Assembly (NCBI GenBank): GCA_964540765.1
Contig: CAZINW010000007.1
Span: 13,744 to 77,743, forward strand
Reading direction: 5' to 3'
Length of the DNA stretch: 64,000 nucleotides
From: CAZJLN01 sp964540765
Lineage (GTDB): Bacteria; Chloroflexota; Anaerolineae; Anaerolineales; Anaerolineaceae
Positions 44,390 to 53,007 of this stretch are shown here, piece after piece. The notes below the pieces were generated by a model. That model was not told where the DNA came from and made no database searches. It saw nothing but the letters and a program-made list of their open reading frames with translations. How positions within the stretch are numbered: position 1 is the first letter of the stretch; each line of letters begins with the position of its first letter. Position numbers and translations under genes: made by a program.

Positions 44390-47245
44390 TCAGGGGATCA
44401 GACCCAACTGCCGTGCCTTCAGCACTGCCTGGGTGCGTTTTCTCACACCGAGTTTGGCATAGATATTATAAGCATGCCGCTTAACCGTATTGAGCGCCAG
44501 GCAGAGTTCGGCGGAAATTTCCTGGTTGGATTTCCCCTCAGCAATCAAAGTCAATACTTCCATCTCGCGGGCGGAAAGAGAGATGGGCAAGCCGTCATCA
44601 GTCTTTGCAGTCGTAGCATCTGTCCGCTGCCCAAGAGTCCGTTGAGTGTGCGGCAGCGTACTGCTTGCAAGCTGGATGGCTTCAAGCAGACTCTCGATGA
44701 AGGCAGGCGAAGGGAGATAACTGCTGGATGCTTGTTGTACGCATTGACATTTTAATAGAAGCTCATATAATCGCTGACCGTCATCCAGGTAAATCCGCCG
44801 ATATCCTTCTGGCTCTCCAAGAGCCAGGGCTTGAAGCAGTGAATTGATAGCCTGCTCATCCTCCAGGGCAAGCTGCACCATTGCCTGCAGCACCAAAATC
44901 TCAATTTGTGATGTCAGGCGATGAAAACGCTTCGCTTCAAGCAGGAGCTCCCCAAGCAGTTCCAAAGCCTGCTGGAAGACTTTTGTACCCCCTGTATCCA
45001 GACCTGTCTCCAAGAGGAACCTTGCCTGGGTGATCAGCAAATATTCCAGGATATGGTAAGGATAGTTTTCCAAGGAAATCGTACCTGTAATATCGGGAAA
45101 GTCACCTTTTTTCCACCACAGATCAGCATTTGCCAAGTCACCACGCTGCAGTGCCAGCCTGACCGCAACTGCAGAGATGATCGAGTCATCCCATTGGCTG
45201 GATTCTGTGCCCAAGGCTGTTTGCAGGGTTTCAGCGATGATGGTTTGTGATCCAGAGGTATCTCCTAATGTCTGGCGCAGGCGGGCCAGCGAGATTAATC
45301 CATCCAAACTGCTGATCGGCCAGATTGTTTGGGTGGCTTGGCAACCGCGATCCAAATAAGTTCCGGCTTCTTCCAGTGCATCGCGTTCAAGGAGAATTTC
45401 ACCGAATTCGATGTCTATCAAACCTGCCAGGGGGAGAGGCTTCTCATCCGGACCCACTGCCATCAACCGTGCTTTTTGCAAAGTTGCGCAGGCCTGGCTT
45501 AAATGTCCTTGCAGGGCTTGCATTTCTGCCAATTGACAGGTGGCAATGATCAGCACGAGCAAATTATTAGCCCGCCGCGCAATATTAATTGTGTCACGCA
45601 GTGAGCTGATCGCTTTTTGGGTGTCGCCAGAGAGGATGTAATACAGGCTGTCATCCAGGGCAAGCAGACTGTGGACAAAAGGATTGTCTTCCTTCAGAAA
45701 GCTCGTTGCCTCTCTGGAGTACTCCGCGGCTTTATCCAGGTCACCGCTTAGTATTGCCAAGGTGGATTGACAGATTGCCAGTCCGCCATGGACATTCCAA
45801 ATGTCTATATCTTCTAAAGCCTGTGTGGCTCCGGGTTCATCGGTATAGGGTATTATCCCCGTTTCTTTTTCAATCTGACTGATGAGCGACTGCTGCACAT
45901 CATCAATCCAGTACTGTGCGAGGTCCAACTGGTAAGCGGCGATCAAACCCCAGGCATATGCCAGGCTGAGACCCGGTCGCTGGTGAATGATTTCATCAGG
46001 TAGTTTGCCAATCCAGCGGGTGAGGGGAAATATTTCTCCCGTTTGGATCATTGTCTGAAGGTTACGCTGGATCAAGTCTGCTGTCCATTCCAAATCACTG
46101 GATGCCAATGCATATTCAAAGGCTTCATCCAGGTCAGCATTCTTTTCAAACCACAGGGCTGCCCGCTTTTGCAATACAGGGATCTCCTCTGGGTTGATTT
46201 CCGCATGAATATGGCGGAGAAAATCTACAAACAAGGGATGATAGCGGAACCATTCATGTTTTTCATCCAAAGCGGTGATGAATAGATGGGCATGCTCCAG
46301 CCGATTCAACATGACTGTGCCGTATCCCGGCTGCGCCTCCGGGTTGACCACCGCCTCGCATAACGAACTGTTGAGTTCATCTAAAACGGAGCTTCTCAGC
46401 AGGAACTGGCGGATATCCTCCGACTGCCGGTCCAAAACCTCTTCAGCAAGGAAATCAATCAGGTAATGTGCCTCGCCCTGTGGATTTGCCAGCAAATCCA
46501 GCAGATCTGATTGATGATGTCCTAGGGAAAGGACAGTCAATTGCAGACCGGTGATCCAACCATCTGTGCGTTTCTCCAATGCCTTAACCGCTTCACTTGA
46601 GAGCTGCAACCCCATCGCCTTATCAATATAAAGGGCAACCTCCTCGCGGGTAAAGCGAAGATCGTTTGCACCCAGTTCGACCACCTTTCCCTTGGCACGC
46701 AGAGACATTAGATCCAATTCCGGCTCGCTGCGACTGGCGATCACCAGGTGAAAATTATGGGGGAGGTGCTTGAGATAGAAACTACTTCTCTGGAGAATTA
46801 CTGGATCTTCCAAAGCATGAAAGTCATCAAGAACCAGAACCATCTCTTTTGAGATGGCTGATATTTCATTAATAAGGAGCGTTATCCCAACCTCCACCCC
46901 GCCCCCCTTGGTGGATTGGATGATATCCAGAGCCTCTTCTCCCAATCCCGGTTCCAGGGTTTGCATAGCACCGACCAGGTAGCCAAAGAAACGGTAGGGA
47001 TCATTATCATCGCTGTCAATGTTCAACCAGGCAACTGGCAGATTGCTTTCTTTTGCCCACTCAATCAGGAGGTTTGTTTTTCCAAAGCCAGCCGGCGCCA
47101 CGATCAATGTCAGCAACCCCATAACGCCGCGATCGATCCGTTCCGTCAGACGCGGCCTGGGAATGAACTCAGGCGGAATTGGTGGAACTGAAAATTTCGT
47201 TCTGAGGAGGGGTGGATCATCACTTCGAGATAAAGTAACAGGCAT
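44390..47245 (-). CDS. MalT-like LuxR-family ATP-dependent transcriptional activator
   Basis: A 951-residue STAND-type regulator. The NTPase domain has Walker A VAPAGFGKTNLL near residue 55 and Walker B MVLVLDDFHAL near 145. A winged-helix region and a long series of TPR-like helices (about residues 400-850) would bind an inducer. The C-terminus is a LuxR helix-turn-helix: LSAREMEVLTLIAEGKSNQEISAELCLALNTVKRHAYNIYAKL. Proteins of this class activate transcription after binding ATP and a small ligand; E. coli MalT uses maltotriose. It sits 55 bp downstream of an MFS gene rather than next to the maltose operon, so its target is unclear. Confidence 0.9.
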   Translation of the reverse strand: MPVTLSRSDDPPLLRTKFSVPPIPPEFIPRPRLTERIDRGVMGLLTLIVAPAGFGKTNLLIEWAKESNLPVAWLNIDSDDNDPYRFFGYLVGAMQTLEPGLGEEALDIIQSTKGGGVEVGITLLINEISAISKEMVLVLDDFHALEDPVILQRSSFYLKHLPHNFHLVIASRSEPELDLMSLRAKGKVVELGANDLRFTREEVALYIDKAMGLQLSSEAVKALEKRTDGWITGLQLTVLSLGHHQSDLLDLLANPQGEAHYLIDFLAEEVLDRQSEDIRQFLLRSSVLDELNSSLCEAVVNPEAQPGYGTVMLNRLEHAHLFITALDEKHEWFRYHPLFVDFLRHIHAEINPEEIPVLQKRAALWFEKNADLDEAFEYALASSDLEWTADLIQRNLQTMIQTGEIFPLTRWIGKLPDEIIHQRPGLSLAYAWGLIAAYQLDLAQYWIDDVQQSLISQIEKETGIIPYTDEPGATQALEDIDIWNVHGGLAICQSTLAILSGDLDKAAEYSREATSFLKEDNPFVHSLLALDDSLYYILSGDTQKAISSLRDTINIARRANNLLVLIIATCQLAEMQALQGHLSQACATLQKARLMAVGPDEKPLPLAGLIDIEFGEILLERDALEEAGTYLDRGCQATQTIWPISSLDGLISLARLRQTLGDTSGSQTIIAETLQTALGTESSQWDDSIISAVAVRLALQRGDLANADLWWKKGDFPDITGTISLENYPYHILEYLLITQARFLLETGLDTGGTKVFQQALELLGELLLEAKRFHRLTSQIEILVLQAMVQLALEDEQAINSLLQALALGEPEGYRRIYLDDGQRLYELLLKCQCVQQASSSYLPSPAFIESLLEAIQLASSTLPHTQRTLGQRTDATTAKTDDGLPISLSAREMEVLTLIAEGKSNQEISAELCLALNTVKRHAYNIYAKLGVRKRTQAVLKARQLGLIP

Positions 47246-47300
47246 AATTTATTGTACTCTGACTAATGCAATCGTGCCTTGGCAAAATGACTTGCTTGGA

Positions 47301-48557
47301 TCACAATGATGCTGGTTTCTCTGGCAGCTCTTTCGGCATCCAGAATGCCATTAAGATGGCTGCAATTAGTGCCATCGTACCACCAAAGAAGAAAGGCATG
47401 GAAGGCCCAAAACCAGACCAGTTGCCAATGCCTTGCCAGAGGATACCTGCAATAAAGGACGATGGAAATGCCATCAGACCAATCACGGCATGGTATGTGC
47501 CATAAGCAGTACCCCGCATATTTTCCGGGACCAAATCGGCAACCATCGCGTTGGCTGTACCAAAGGCAAGACCAAAATACAACCCATAGGTAATGTATAA
47601 CAGCCAAACCTGCCATGCAGTTTGCGCCAGACCAAAACCAAAATAGATCAATGCATACAAAAGCCAGCCACCGATGATCAAACGTCGGCGACCGATTTTA
47701 TCAGAAAGTGAGCCGGCAGGCGTAGCTATCAAGGTAACAACCAGGTTATAAACAGCCAACATGATCAAAATGCCTGTAACTGAGATGCCCAGGTTTTGAG
47801 CGCGCAAAATAAGAAAGGTATCTGCAGAATTACCTAATGTAAAAATGGAAACAATCACAAGGAAAGTGGAAAACGGTTTTCCCATCTTTTTTAAAGAGAT
47901 TTTTGGTGCTTCGCGTTGTCCTTTCACTGCAACGTCTTTGGCACCTATCGCTATCGATAAAACAGCCAGGAATGATGGCACAAGGCTGATCAGTACAATC
48001 TTCTGAAAGGTGTTTTTGGATAATTCAAGCGTATTTGCCTGTGCCAACCAAACAACCAAAGCAGCAATGAGCAAACCGAGGACAGCTCCAGCTTTATCCA
48101 TAGCCCGATTAAACCCGAACGCCAGACCACGCGTTTCTTTCGTCGTTGAATCCGCCACCAATGCATCGCGTGGTGCAGTGCGGATGCCTTTACCAATTCG
48201 ATCTACCCAACGAACTCCTGCAATCAATCCCCAACTGCTGGCTATGTAAAAGAAGGGTTTGGAAAGCGCAGAAAGCCCATAACCAGCCACTGCCAACCAC
48301 TTGCGCCCCCCCAGTTTATCAGAAAGCCAGCCAGAGAACATTTTTAGAATGCTAGAGGTAGCTTCAGCGATTCCCTCGATGAGCCCGATGATGCTGGTTT
48401 GAACCCCCAGAACGTTTGCCAGGAATAAAGGCAGGATATTGAGTACCATTTCACTGGAAATGTCCATAAATAAACTTGTAAAACCCACTGCCCAAACATT
48501 ACGGGGTAGCTTCTTGACGGATGTGAGTATGGATTCTTTTTTAACTGTTTCTGTCAT
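47301..48557 (-). CDS. MFS transporter
   Basis: A 418-residue twelve-helix transporter. GWLSDKLGGRKWLAVAGYGLSAL and GSLSDKIGRRRLIIGGWLL are the two loop motifs (GxxxDxxGRR) after helices 2 and 8. RTAPRDALVADST is typical of a subfamily of MFS proteins with an RxAPRxA segment after helix 4. It lies 9 bp after the P-type ATPase gene, so it belongs to the same operon as the ATPase and ChrB_N gene. The substrate is unknown. Confidence 0.87.
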   Translation of the reverse strand: MTETVKKESILTSVKKLPRNVWAVGFTSLFMDISSEMVLNILPLFLANVLGVQTSIIGLIEGIAEATSSILKMFSGWLSDKLGGRKWLAVAGYGLSALSKPFFYIASSWGLIAGVRWVDRIGKGIRTAPRDALVADSTTKETRGLAFGFNRAMDKAGAVLGLLIAALVVWLAQANTLELSKNTFQKIVLISLVPSFLAVLSIAIGAKDVAVKGQREAPKISLKKMGKPFSTFLVIVSIFTLGNSADTFLILRAQNLGISVTGILIMLAVYNLVVTLIATPAGSLSDKIGRRRLIIGGWLLYALIYFGFGLAQTAWQVWLLYITYGLYFGLAFGTANAMVADLVPENMRGTAYGTYHAVIGLMAFPSSFIAGILWQGIGNWSGFGPSMPFFFGGTMALIAAILMAFWMPKELPEKPASL

Positions 48558-48566
48558 GTTTTTCCT

Positions 48567-51167
48567 TTACTTCTTAGAATATGTAATGAATTTTCGAATT
48601 TCCAACCAAAATGTACCAATAAAAGTGGCGAGGGTGATCATTCCCCATTGTGCCAGGGTCAATTGAGAAACTTTCATCAAGTCCCTGGCAGCCGGGATCA
48701 ATGCAATCAGGATAAGGAAAACAATAACCGCCATGCCCCAGATCAACATCAGGCGGTTGCTCCCGAGCCCAAGTTGCAGGATCGGCTGACGTTCCGAGCG
48801 CATATTGAACGCCAAAAGTACATGTCCGATCAACCAGGCAAAAAAGGCGACCGTCTGAGAAGTTACCAGATCATGCATGCCATACCAGGTGGTCAGGTAG
48901 ACCGTTGATACGGCAGCGAACAATCCCAAGGATCCAATCACAATACTCCCCGTCATGGCTTTATCCATAAACTTTGTCTTTGGGTCGCGTGGTTTTTGGT
49001 CGAGCAGGTCGAATTCGGGTCGCTCTACCACGAAGGAAGCTGCCGCCATCAAGTCCATGAAGAGTTCCATCAGGATGATCTGCACCGGCGCAAAGGGTAC
49101 TGGCACCAGCAGCAGGGTGGGCAGGAGGGTGATCAAAACGAGCGCCAGCTTGCAGGACAGGTAATAGCGCACGCCCTTCTTGAGGTTCTCAAAGATCAAA
49201 CGACCTTCCTTGACAGCATTGACGATGGTGGTGAAGTTGTCATCTGCCAGCACTATATCAGCGGCTTCGCGGGCAACATCCGTCCCGGTTTCACCCATGG
49301 CTATGCCGATATCGGCTGCTGATAACGCCGGCGCATCGTTGATCCCATCACCGGTCACTGCCACGCGCTCAGCGGACGCCTGCAAAGCCTGGACAATGCG
49401 CAGCTTGTGCTCGGGGGTGGTGCGTGCGAAGATTGAAGTATGCTGGATAACCTCTTTTAATCCCTCATCCGATAATTGGTTCAGTTCAGGCCCTGTGATT
49501 ACTTCATGATTACCATTAAGACTGACCTGCCGGGCGATCGCCCTGGCTGTAAGTGGGTGGTCACCGGTGACCATGATTGTACGCACGCCTGCCAGCTGGC
49601 AGGTGGCAATGGCATCGCACACTTCGGGGCGGGGCGGGTCCTGCAACCCAATCAGACCAACAAAGGTCAGGCTGCTTTCAACCGCTGCCTGGTTCAAATT
49701 TTCTTCAGGCAGCCTGCGTTCTGCGAATGCCAGCACCCGCAGCCCATCGGCTGCCAATTGGTCTACATGCTCCTGGATGATCTGGCGGGATGCATCCGTC
49801 AGTACTTCGACCTTTCCAGCCTGCATTAAATGCGTGCATTGTGCAAGGACAGATTCAGGAGCACCTTTCACTGCTGCCCATAGCTGCCTGTCCTGCCTGA
49901 AAACAGTTGACATGCGCTTGCGGGTATTATCAAATGTGAACTCGGTGAGAATGGGGTGTGAATTTTGAATTGCTTTCAAATCCAGCCCGGTTTTCTGCAC
50001 TGACCGCAGCAGAGCCACGTCCAGCGGATCGCCGGTGAAATCCGTGCCGTTGGGGACAGCGTCGTTGCACAGCGCCCCAATTTCCAGTAGTCGATTTTTC
50101 TGTCCACCCGGTTCGAAGTGAACGACTTCCATGCGGTTTTCGGTCAAGGTACCAGTCTTGTCGGTGACAATCACGGTGACCGATCCGAGTGTCTCCACTG
50201 CATTCAAGCGCTTGGCGATGGCGTGTTTTTTTGAGAGACGGAACGCACCCAGGGATAATACCATCGTAATGATAATGGGCAGCTCCTCAGGAATGGTTGC
50301 AAAAGCCAGGGATAGACCCGTGAGTAACATTTGCTTTGGGGGTTGGTGGGCAATCACAACCCCAACCAGAGGAACCAACACACTGAACCCGAGGGCAAAC
50401 CACACCAGCACCTTGCTCAATTCGTCCATCATGTTCTGGAGTGGAGTGCGCGGTTCTTTGACTTGGCGCGCCAACCCTGCGATGTGACCAACCTCCGTGT
50501 TCATGCCAGTGGCGACCACGAGCGCTGTTCCCTTACCGCACGTGACCAGGGTAGAGGAATAGATCATATTGTGGCGTTCAGCCAGCGGAGAATCAAAGGC
50601 GGTCATCACATCCGAAATTTTCTCCACCGACATGGATTCACCGGTGAGCGCGGATTCGTCCACTGAGAGTCCGTATGCTTCCACAAGGCGGGCATCAGCC
50701 GCGGTGCGGTCGCCAGCCTGAAGCAGAAGCAGATCACCAGGGACGACCTGTTCCACCGGGATCTCCAGGAAATACCCATCCCGCCTGACCGATGTCGTTG
50801 GCTCGGCAAGTTTATGCAGGCTTGCGATGGCTTTTTTGGAGCGCCGCTCATTGATCACTTCCACCGTGTTCAGGGCGAGGATGATCACGAAAATGGTGAT
50901 GGCATCCGCCAGCTCACCCCAAATGGCATACAAAACCCCTGTCACCAGCAGCATGAGCACCATCGGCTCGGTCAGTTCCTCAAAAAATTCTTTCCAGAAG
51001 GGCTCTTTCTTTTCTTCGGTAAGGGTATTTCGACCGACACTGGCAAGGCGTGCTTGTGCTTCCTGGTTGGATATTCCTTCCGTTAGGTTGCTTTCCAATT
51101 GTGTGGTTGTCTCGTCTATCGAGGCAGCATGCCAGGCTGTGTTATTTGCATGCGATAATGCATTCAT
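48567..51167 (-). CDS. P2-type cation-transporting ATPase (calcium-ATPase-like)
   Basis: An 866-residue ATPase with an N-terminal cation-ATPase domain, actuator motif ALTGES, phosphorylation motif DKTGTLTENRM and hinge TGDGINDAPALSAADIGIAMG, then six C-terminal membrane segments. The helix-4 ion-site motif reads FATIPEELPIIITMVLSLG, with Glu in place of the Gly of the usual PEGLP of Ca-ATPases. This places it in a bacterial subgroup whose ion is not certain (Ca2+, Mn2+ or other). It follows the ChrB_N regulator by about 30 bp and precedes an MFS gene by 9 bp. Confidence 0.9.
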   Translation of the reverse strand: MNALSHANNTAWHAASIDETTTQLESNLTEGISNQEAQARLASVGRNTLTEEKKEPFWKEFFEELTEPMVLMLLVTGVLYAIWGELADAITIFVIILALNTVEVINERRSKKAIASLHKLAEPTTSVRRDGYFLEIPVEQVVPGDLLLLQAGDRTAADARLVEAYGLSVDESALTGESMSVEKISDVMTAFDSPLAERHNMIYSSTLVTCGKGTALVVATGMNTEVGHIAGLARQVKEPRTPLQNMMDELSKVLVWFALGFSVLVPLVGVVIAHQPPKQMLLTGLSLAFATIPEELPIIITMVLSLGAFRLSKKHAIAKRLNAVETLGSVTVIVTDKTGTLTENRMEVVHFEPGGQKNRLLEIGALCNDAVPNGTDFTGDPLDVALLRSVQKTGLDLKAIQNSHPILTEFTFDNTRKRMSTVFRQDRQLWAAVKGAPESVLAQCTHLMQAGKVEVLTDASRQIIQEHVDQLAADGLRVLAFAERRLPEENLNQAAVESSLTFVGLIGLQDPPRPEVCDAIATCQLAGVRTIMVTGDHPLTARAIARQVSLNGNHEVITGPELNQLSDEGLKEVIQHTSIFARTTPEHKLRIVQALQASAERVAVTGDGINDAPALSAADIGIAMGETGTDVAREAADIVLADDNFTTIVNAVKEGRLIFENLKKGVRYYLSCKLALVLITLLPTLLLVPVPFAPVQIILMELFMDLMAAASFVVERPEFDLLDQKPRDPKTKFMDKAMTGSIVIGSLGLFAAVSTVYLTTWYGMHDLVTSQTVAFFAWLIGHVLLAFNMRSERQPILQLGLGSNRLMLIWGMAVIVFLILIALIPAARDLMKVSQLTLAQWGMITLATFIGTFWLEIRKFITYSKK

Positions 51168-51196
51168 GGTTGTTTCCTACATGTTAAAATTTTTAC

Positions 51197-51757
51197 TTAT
51201 GTGTCTGTTGAATTAGCCTCTCGGGAGGGTTCATTCGCTTGGCGGTTGTAAACTTCGCTCGCAAAAGCTTCAAACGCATTTTGGCATGTTTTCAGCGCAT
51301 CGCTTGCTTCCCGGGCTTTTTCACCACCGGCAAAGTCACGTTTTTGGATCTTTTTCAGCCAGTTTAATAACCGCTGCAGGTCCTGTTCGTTTTCTTCAAG
51401 TTCCGCAAAAGTGTATTTTTGCTTTGCGCTCTCCTTTTCAATTTCAGTCAGAAATTCCTGGCTGCGTTCAAGGAATTCCGTGTATTCCTCTTCCCGCTCT
51501 GCTTTGAAGCGAGCCAGGATATCCTGTTCAATTTCCTCGTGGAGAGGAGCAACTGTAAATATTTGCCCGCTGGCTTCCTGTTTTTGGATCATATCCAGCA
51601 GATCCTCCAGAAAATGGAGCTGATCGGGTGCCTTGGGTAGCACCCACACGCCATTTTGCAACCCCAAAGCCCCTTCTGCTCGCAATTTTCGCCAGACATT
51701 CACGCGCAAGCTGGAAGGATAGGATGGAAGTTGAGAAAGAAATAAGAACCAGTCCAT
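51197..51757 (-). CDS. ChrB N-terminal-domain regulator
   Basis: A 186-residue protein whose first 80 residues match the ChrB_N domain: MDWFLFLSQLPSYPSSLRVNVWRKLRAEGALGLQNGVWVLPKAPDQLHFLEDLLDMIQKQEASGQIFTV. The rest is a charged coiled-coil-like helical region. ATG 51757 with GAGG five bases upstream is used; the longer reading back to 51883 runs through the promoter. Full ChrB represses chromate-resistance genes, but this protein lacks the C-terminal ChrB domain. A perfect palindrome just upstream of its start suggests that it regulates its own operon with the P-type ATPase and MFS genes. Confidence 0.8.
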   Translation of the reverse strand: MDWFLFLSQLPSYPSSLRVNVWRKLRAEGALGLQNGVWVLPKAPDQLHFLEDLLDMIQKQEASGQIFTVAPLHEEIEQDILARFKAEREEEYTEFLERSQEFLTEIEKESAKQKYTFAELEENEQDLQRLLNWLKKIQKRDFAGGEKAREASDALKTCQNAFEAFASEVYNRQANEPSREANSTDT

Positions 51758-51769
51758 AAAAACCTCTTC

Positions 51770-51783
51770 GCAACAATTGTTGC
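51770..51783 (-). promoter_or_regulatory. Perfect palindromic operator GCAACAATTGTTGC
   Basis: The 14-bp palindrome lies 13 bp upstream of the ChrB_N start, next to TATTATATT (a likely -10 region on the minus strand). It sits where a repressor would block transcription of the regulator-ATPase-MFS operon. Confidence 0.6.
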
Positions 51784-51977
51784 AATATAATACTCCAATC
51801 AATAAAAAAATGCAATAGCTGCAGCACCAACCAATTCCGACAAATGTTCTTTGCGAAAGCATATATTGACCCGCAGCACCCATTGAAGTGTTATATTCTT
51901 GTTAATATTGCCCGCTGCACCCTCGTAAAATCATCAACATGGCGCTATCATTCAGAAAATTATTTTGGAAGGAAGAT

Positions 51978-52736
51978 ATGACGAACACAACGAACGCAAT
52001 CCATGAAGAAATGCTTCGCATCAACACCTTCGAATGCGATATTAACCAGAACTGGAAGCCGGCAGCTTTTTTTCAACATTTGACGGAAGCCGCAGCCAAC
52101 CATGTTAAAAAACTGGGAGTCGGGTTTGATGCCCTCTATGCCCGCAACCTGTTCTGGGTGCAATCGCGCATGAAGATCAAATTTTTCCACATGCCGCGCA
52201 TGGGTGAAACCATCACCATCCGCACCTGGCCAAAGACCATCCAACAGAAACTGTTCTTCATTCGCGATTTCGAGGTGCTGGATGCAGGCAGCCAATTGTT
52301 GGCTGCAGCGACCTCCGCCTGGCTGATCATTAATGCCACCACCCGCCGTCTTGTACCTCCGCTAGCGCTGAATTTCACCCTGCCGGCGTTGAACGATCAT
52401 TTTGGGCTGGATGAACCGCTGGACCGGCTTGACCTGGCGCAAGATGGCGAAGAGCGCCTGCGCTTGCGCGCCGGTTACTCAAGCGTGGATATCGTCGGGC
52501 ATGTCAACAACAGCCGCTACGTGGAATGGGTCTGCGATGCCTTCCCGACGGAGATGTTCCGCCAGCACAAACTCGACTGGATGCAAATCAATTACGATCA
52601 TGAGATCCTTCCGGGAGAAGAGGTCTCCATGCTGGTCAACCCGGTGGAGCAGGACGACGGTTTGTGGGCAGTGGAAGGGTTTAACCGTTCCAGCAATACC
52701 CACGCATTCGAAGCGGCGTTGCGCTGGCAGGATTGA
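51978..52736 (+). CDS. Acyl-ACP thioesterase (FatA/FatB-like)
   Basis: A 252-residue double hot-dog protein. The first hot-dog contains LFWVQSRMKIKFFHMPRMGETITIRTWP. The second has VDIVGHVNNSRYVEWVCDAFP, the acyl-ACP thioesterase motif with catalytic Asn/His region. It releases free fatty acids from acyl-ACP in the cytoplasm. The start at ATG 51978 follows GGAAGGAAG. It is divergent from the ChrB_N operon and is followed by a dispersed repeat. Confidence 0.9.
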   Translation: MTNTTNAIHEEMLRINTFECDINQNWKPAAFFQHLTEAAANHVKKLGVGFDALYARNLFWVQSRMKIKFFHMPRMGETITIRTWPKTIQQKLFFIRDFEVLDAGSQLLAAATSAWLIINATTRRLVPPLALNFTLPALNDHFGLDEPLDRLDLAQDGEERLRLRAGYSSVDIVGHVNNSRYVEWVCDAFPTEMFRQHKLDWMQINYDHEILPGEEVSMLVNPVEQDDGLWAVEGFNRSSNTHAFEAALRWQD

Positions 52737-52760
52737 GGTCGGTTACTCATATCGCGTAGC

Positions 52761-52845
52761 GTAGGTTGGGTGGAGGGTAGAAGCTTCTGAGCGCAGGCAT
52801 GATGCACGCCACATAACCGATTTGAGAGCATACCCGTAACCCAAC
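52761..52845. repeat. Dispersed repeat, copy 3
   Basis: Begins GTAGGTTGGGTGGAGGGTAG and ends ATACCCGTAACCCAACT, matching the ends of the copies at 14913 and 15143. It lies in the gap between the thioesterase and the dehydratase-like genes. Confidence 0.65.
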
Positions 52846-52902
52846 TGCGTTCTGTGTCCCTTCGAACGTTGTCATTCTTTGCGCGAGATGGATTGTCAGG
52901 GA

Positions 52903-52911
52903 TGCTATAAT
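52903..52911 (+). promoter_or_regulatory. Extended -10 promoter upstream of the dehydratase-like cluster
   Basis: TGC-TATAAT is a good extended -10 element. No clear -35 is present at 17 bp. It would give a leader of about 90 bases before the ATG at 53008. Confidence 0.4.
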
Positions 52912-53007
52912 TGGAAAATTGAGCTGCTTGAGCGTTTTGTCTGTCTATTTTAATAAGGAAGCAAAGCCAGGCAGCCAGGCAAAAGAGGTCCTGGGTGACA
53001 GGGTGCC

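Noticed and set aside
51758..51883. N-terminal extension of the ChrB_N protein
   Set aside because: It would translate across the palindrome and the -10 region; the ChrB_N domain begins exactly at the ATG with a ribosome site.
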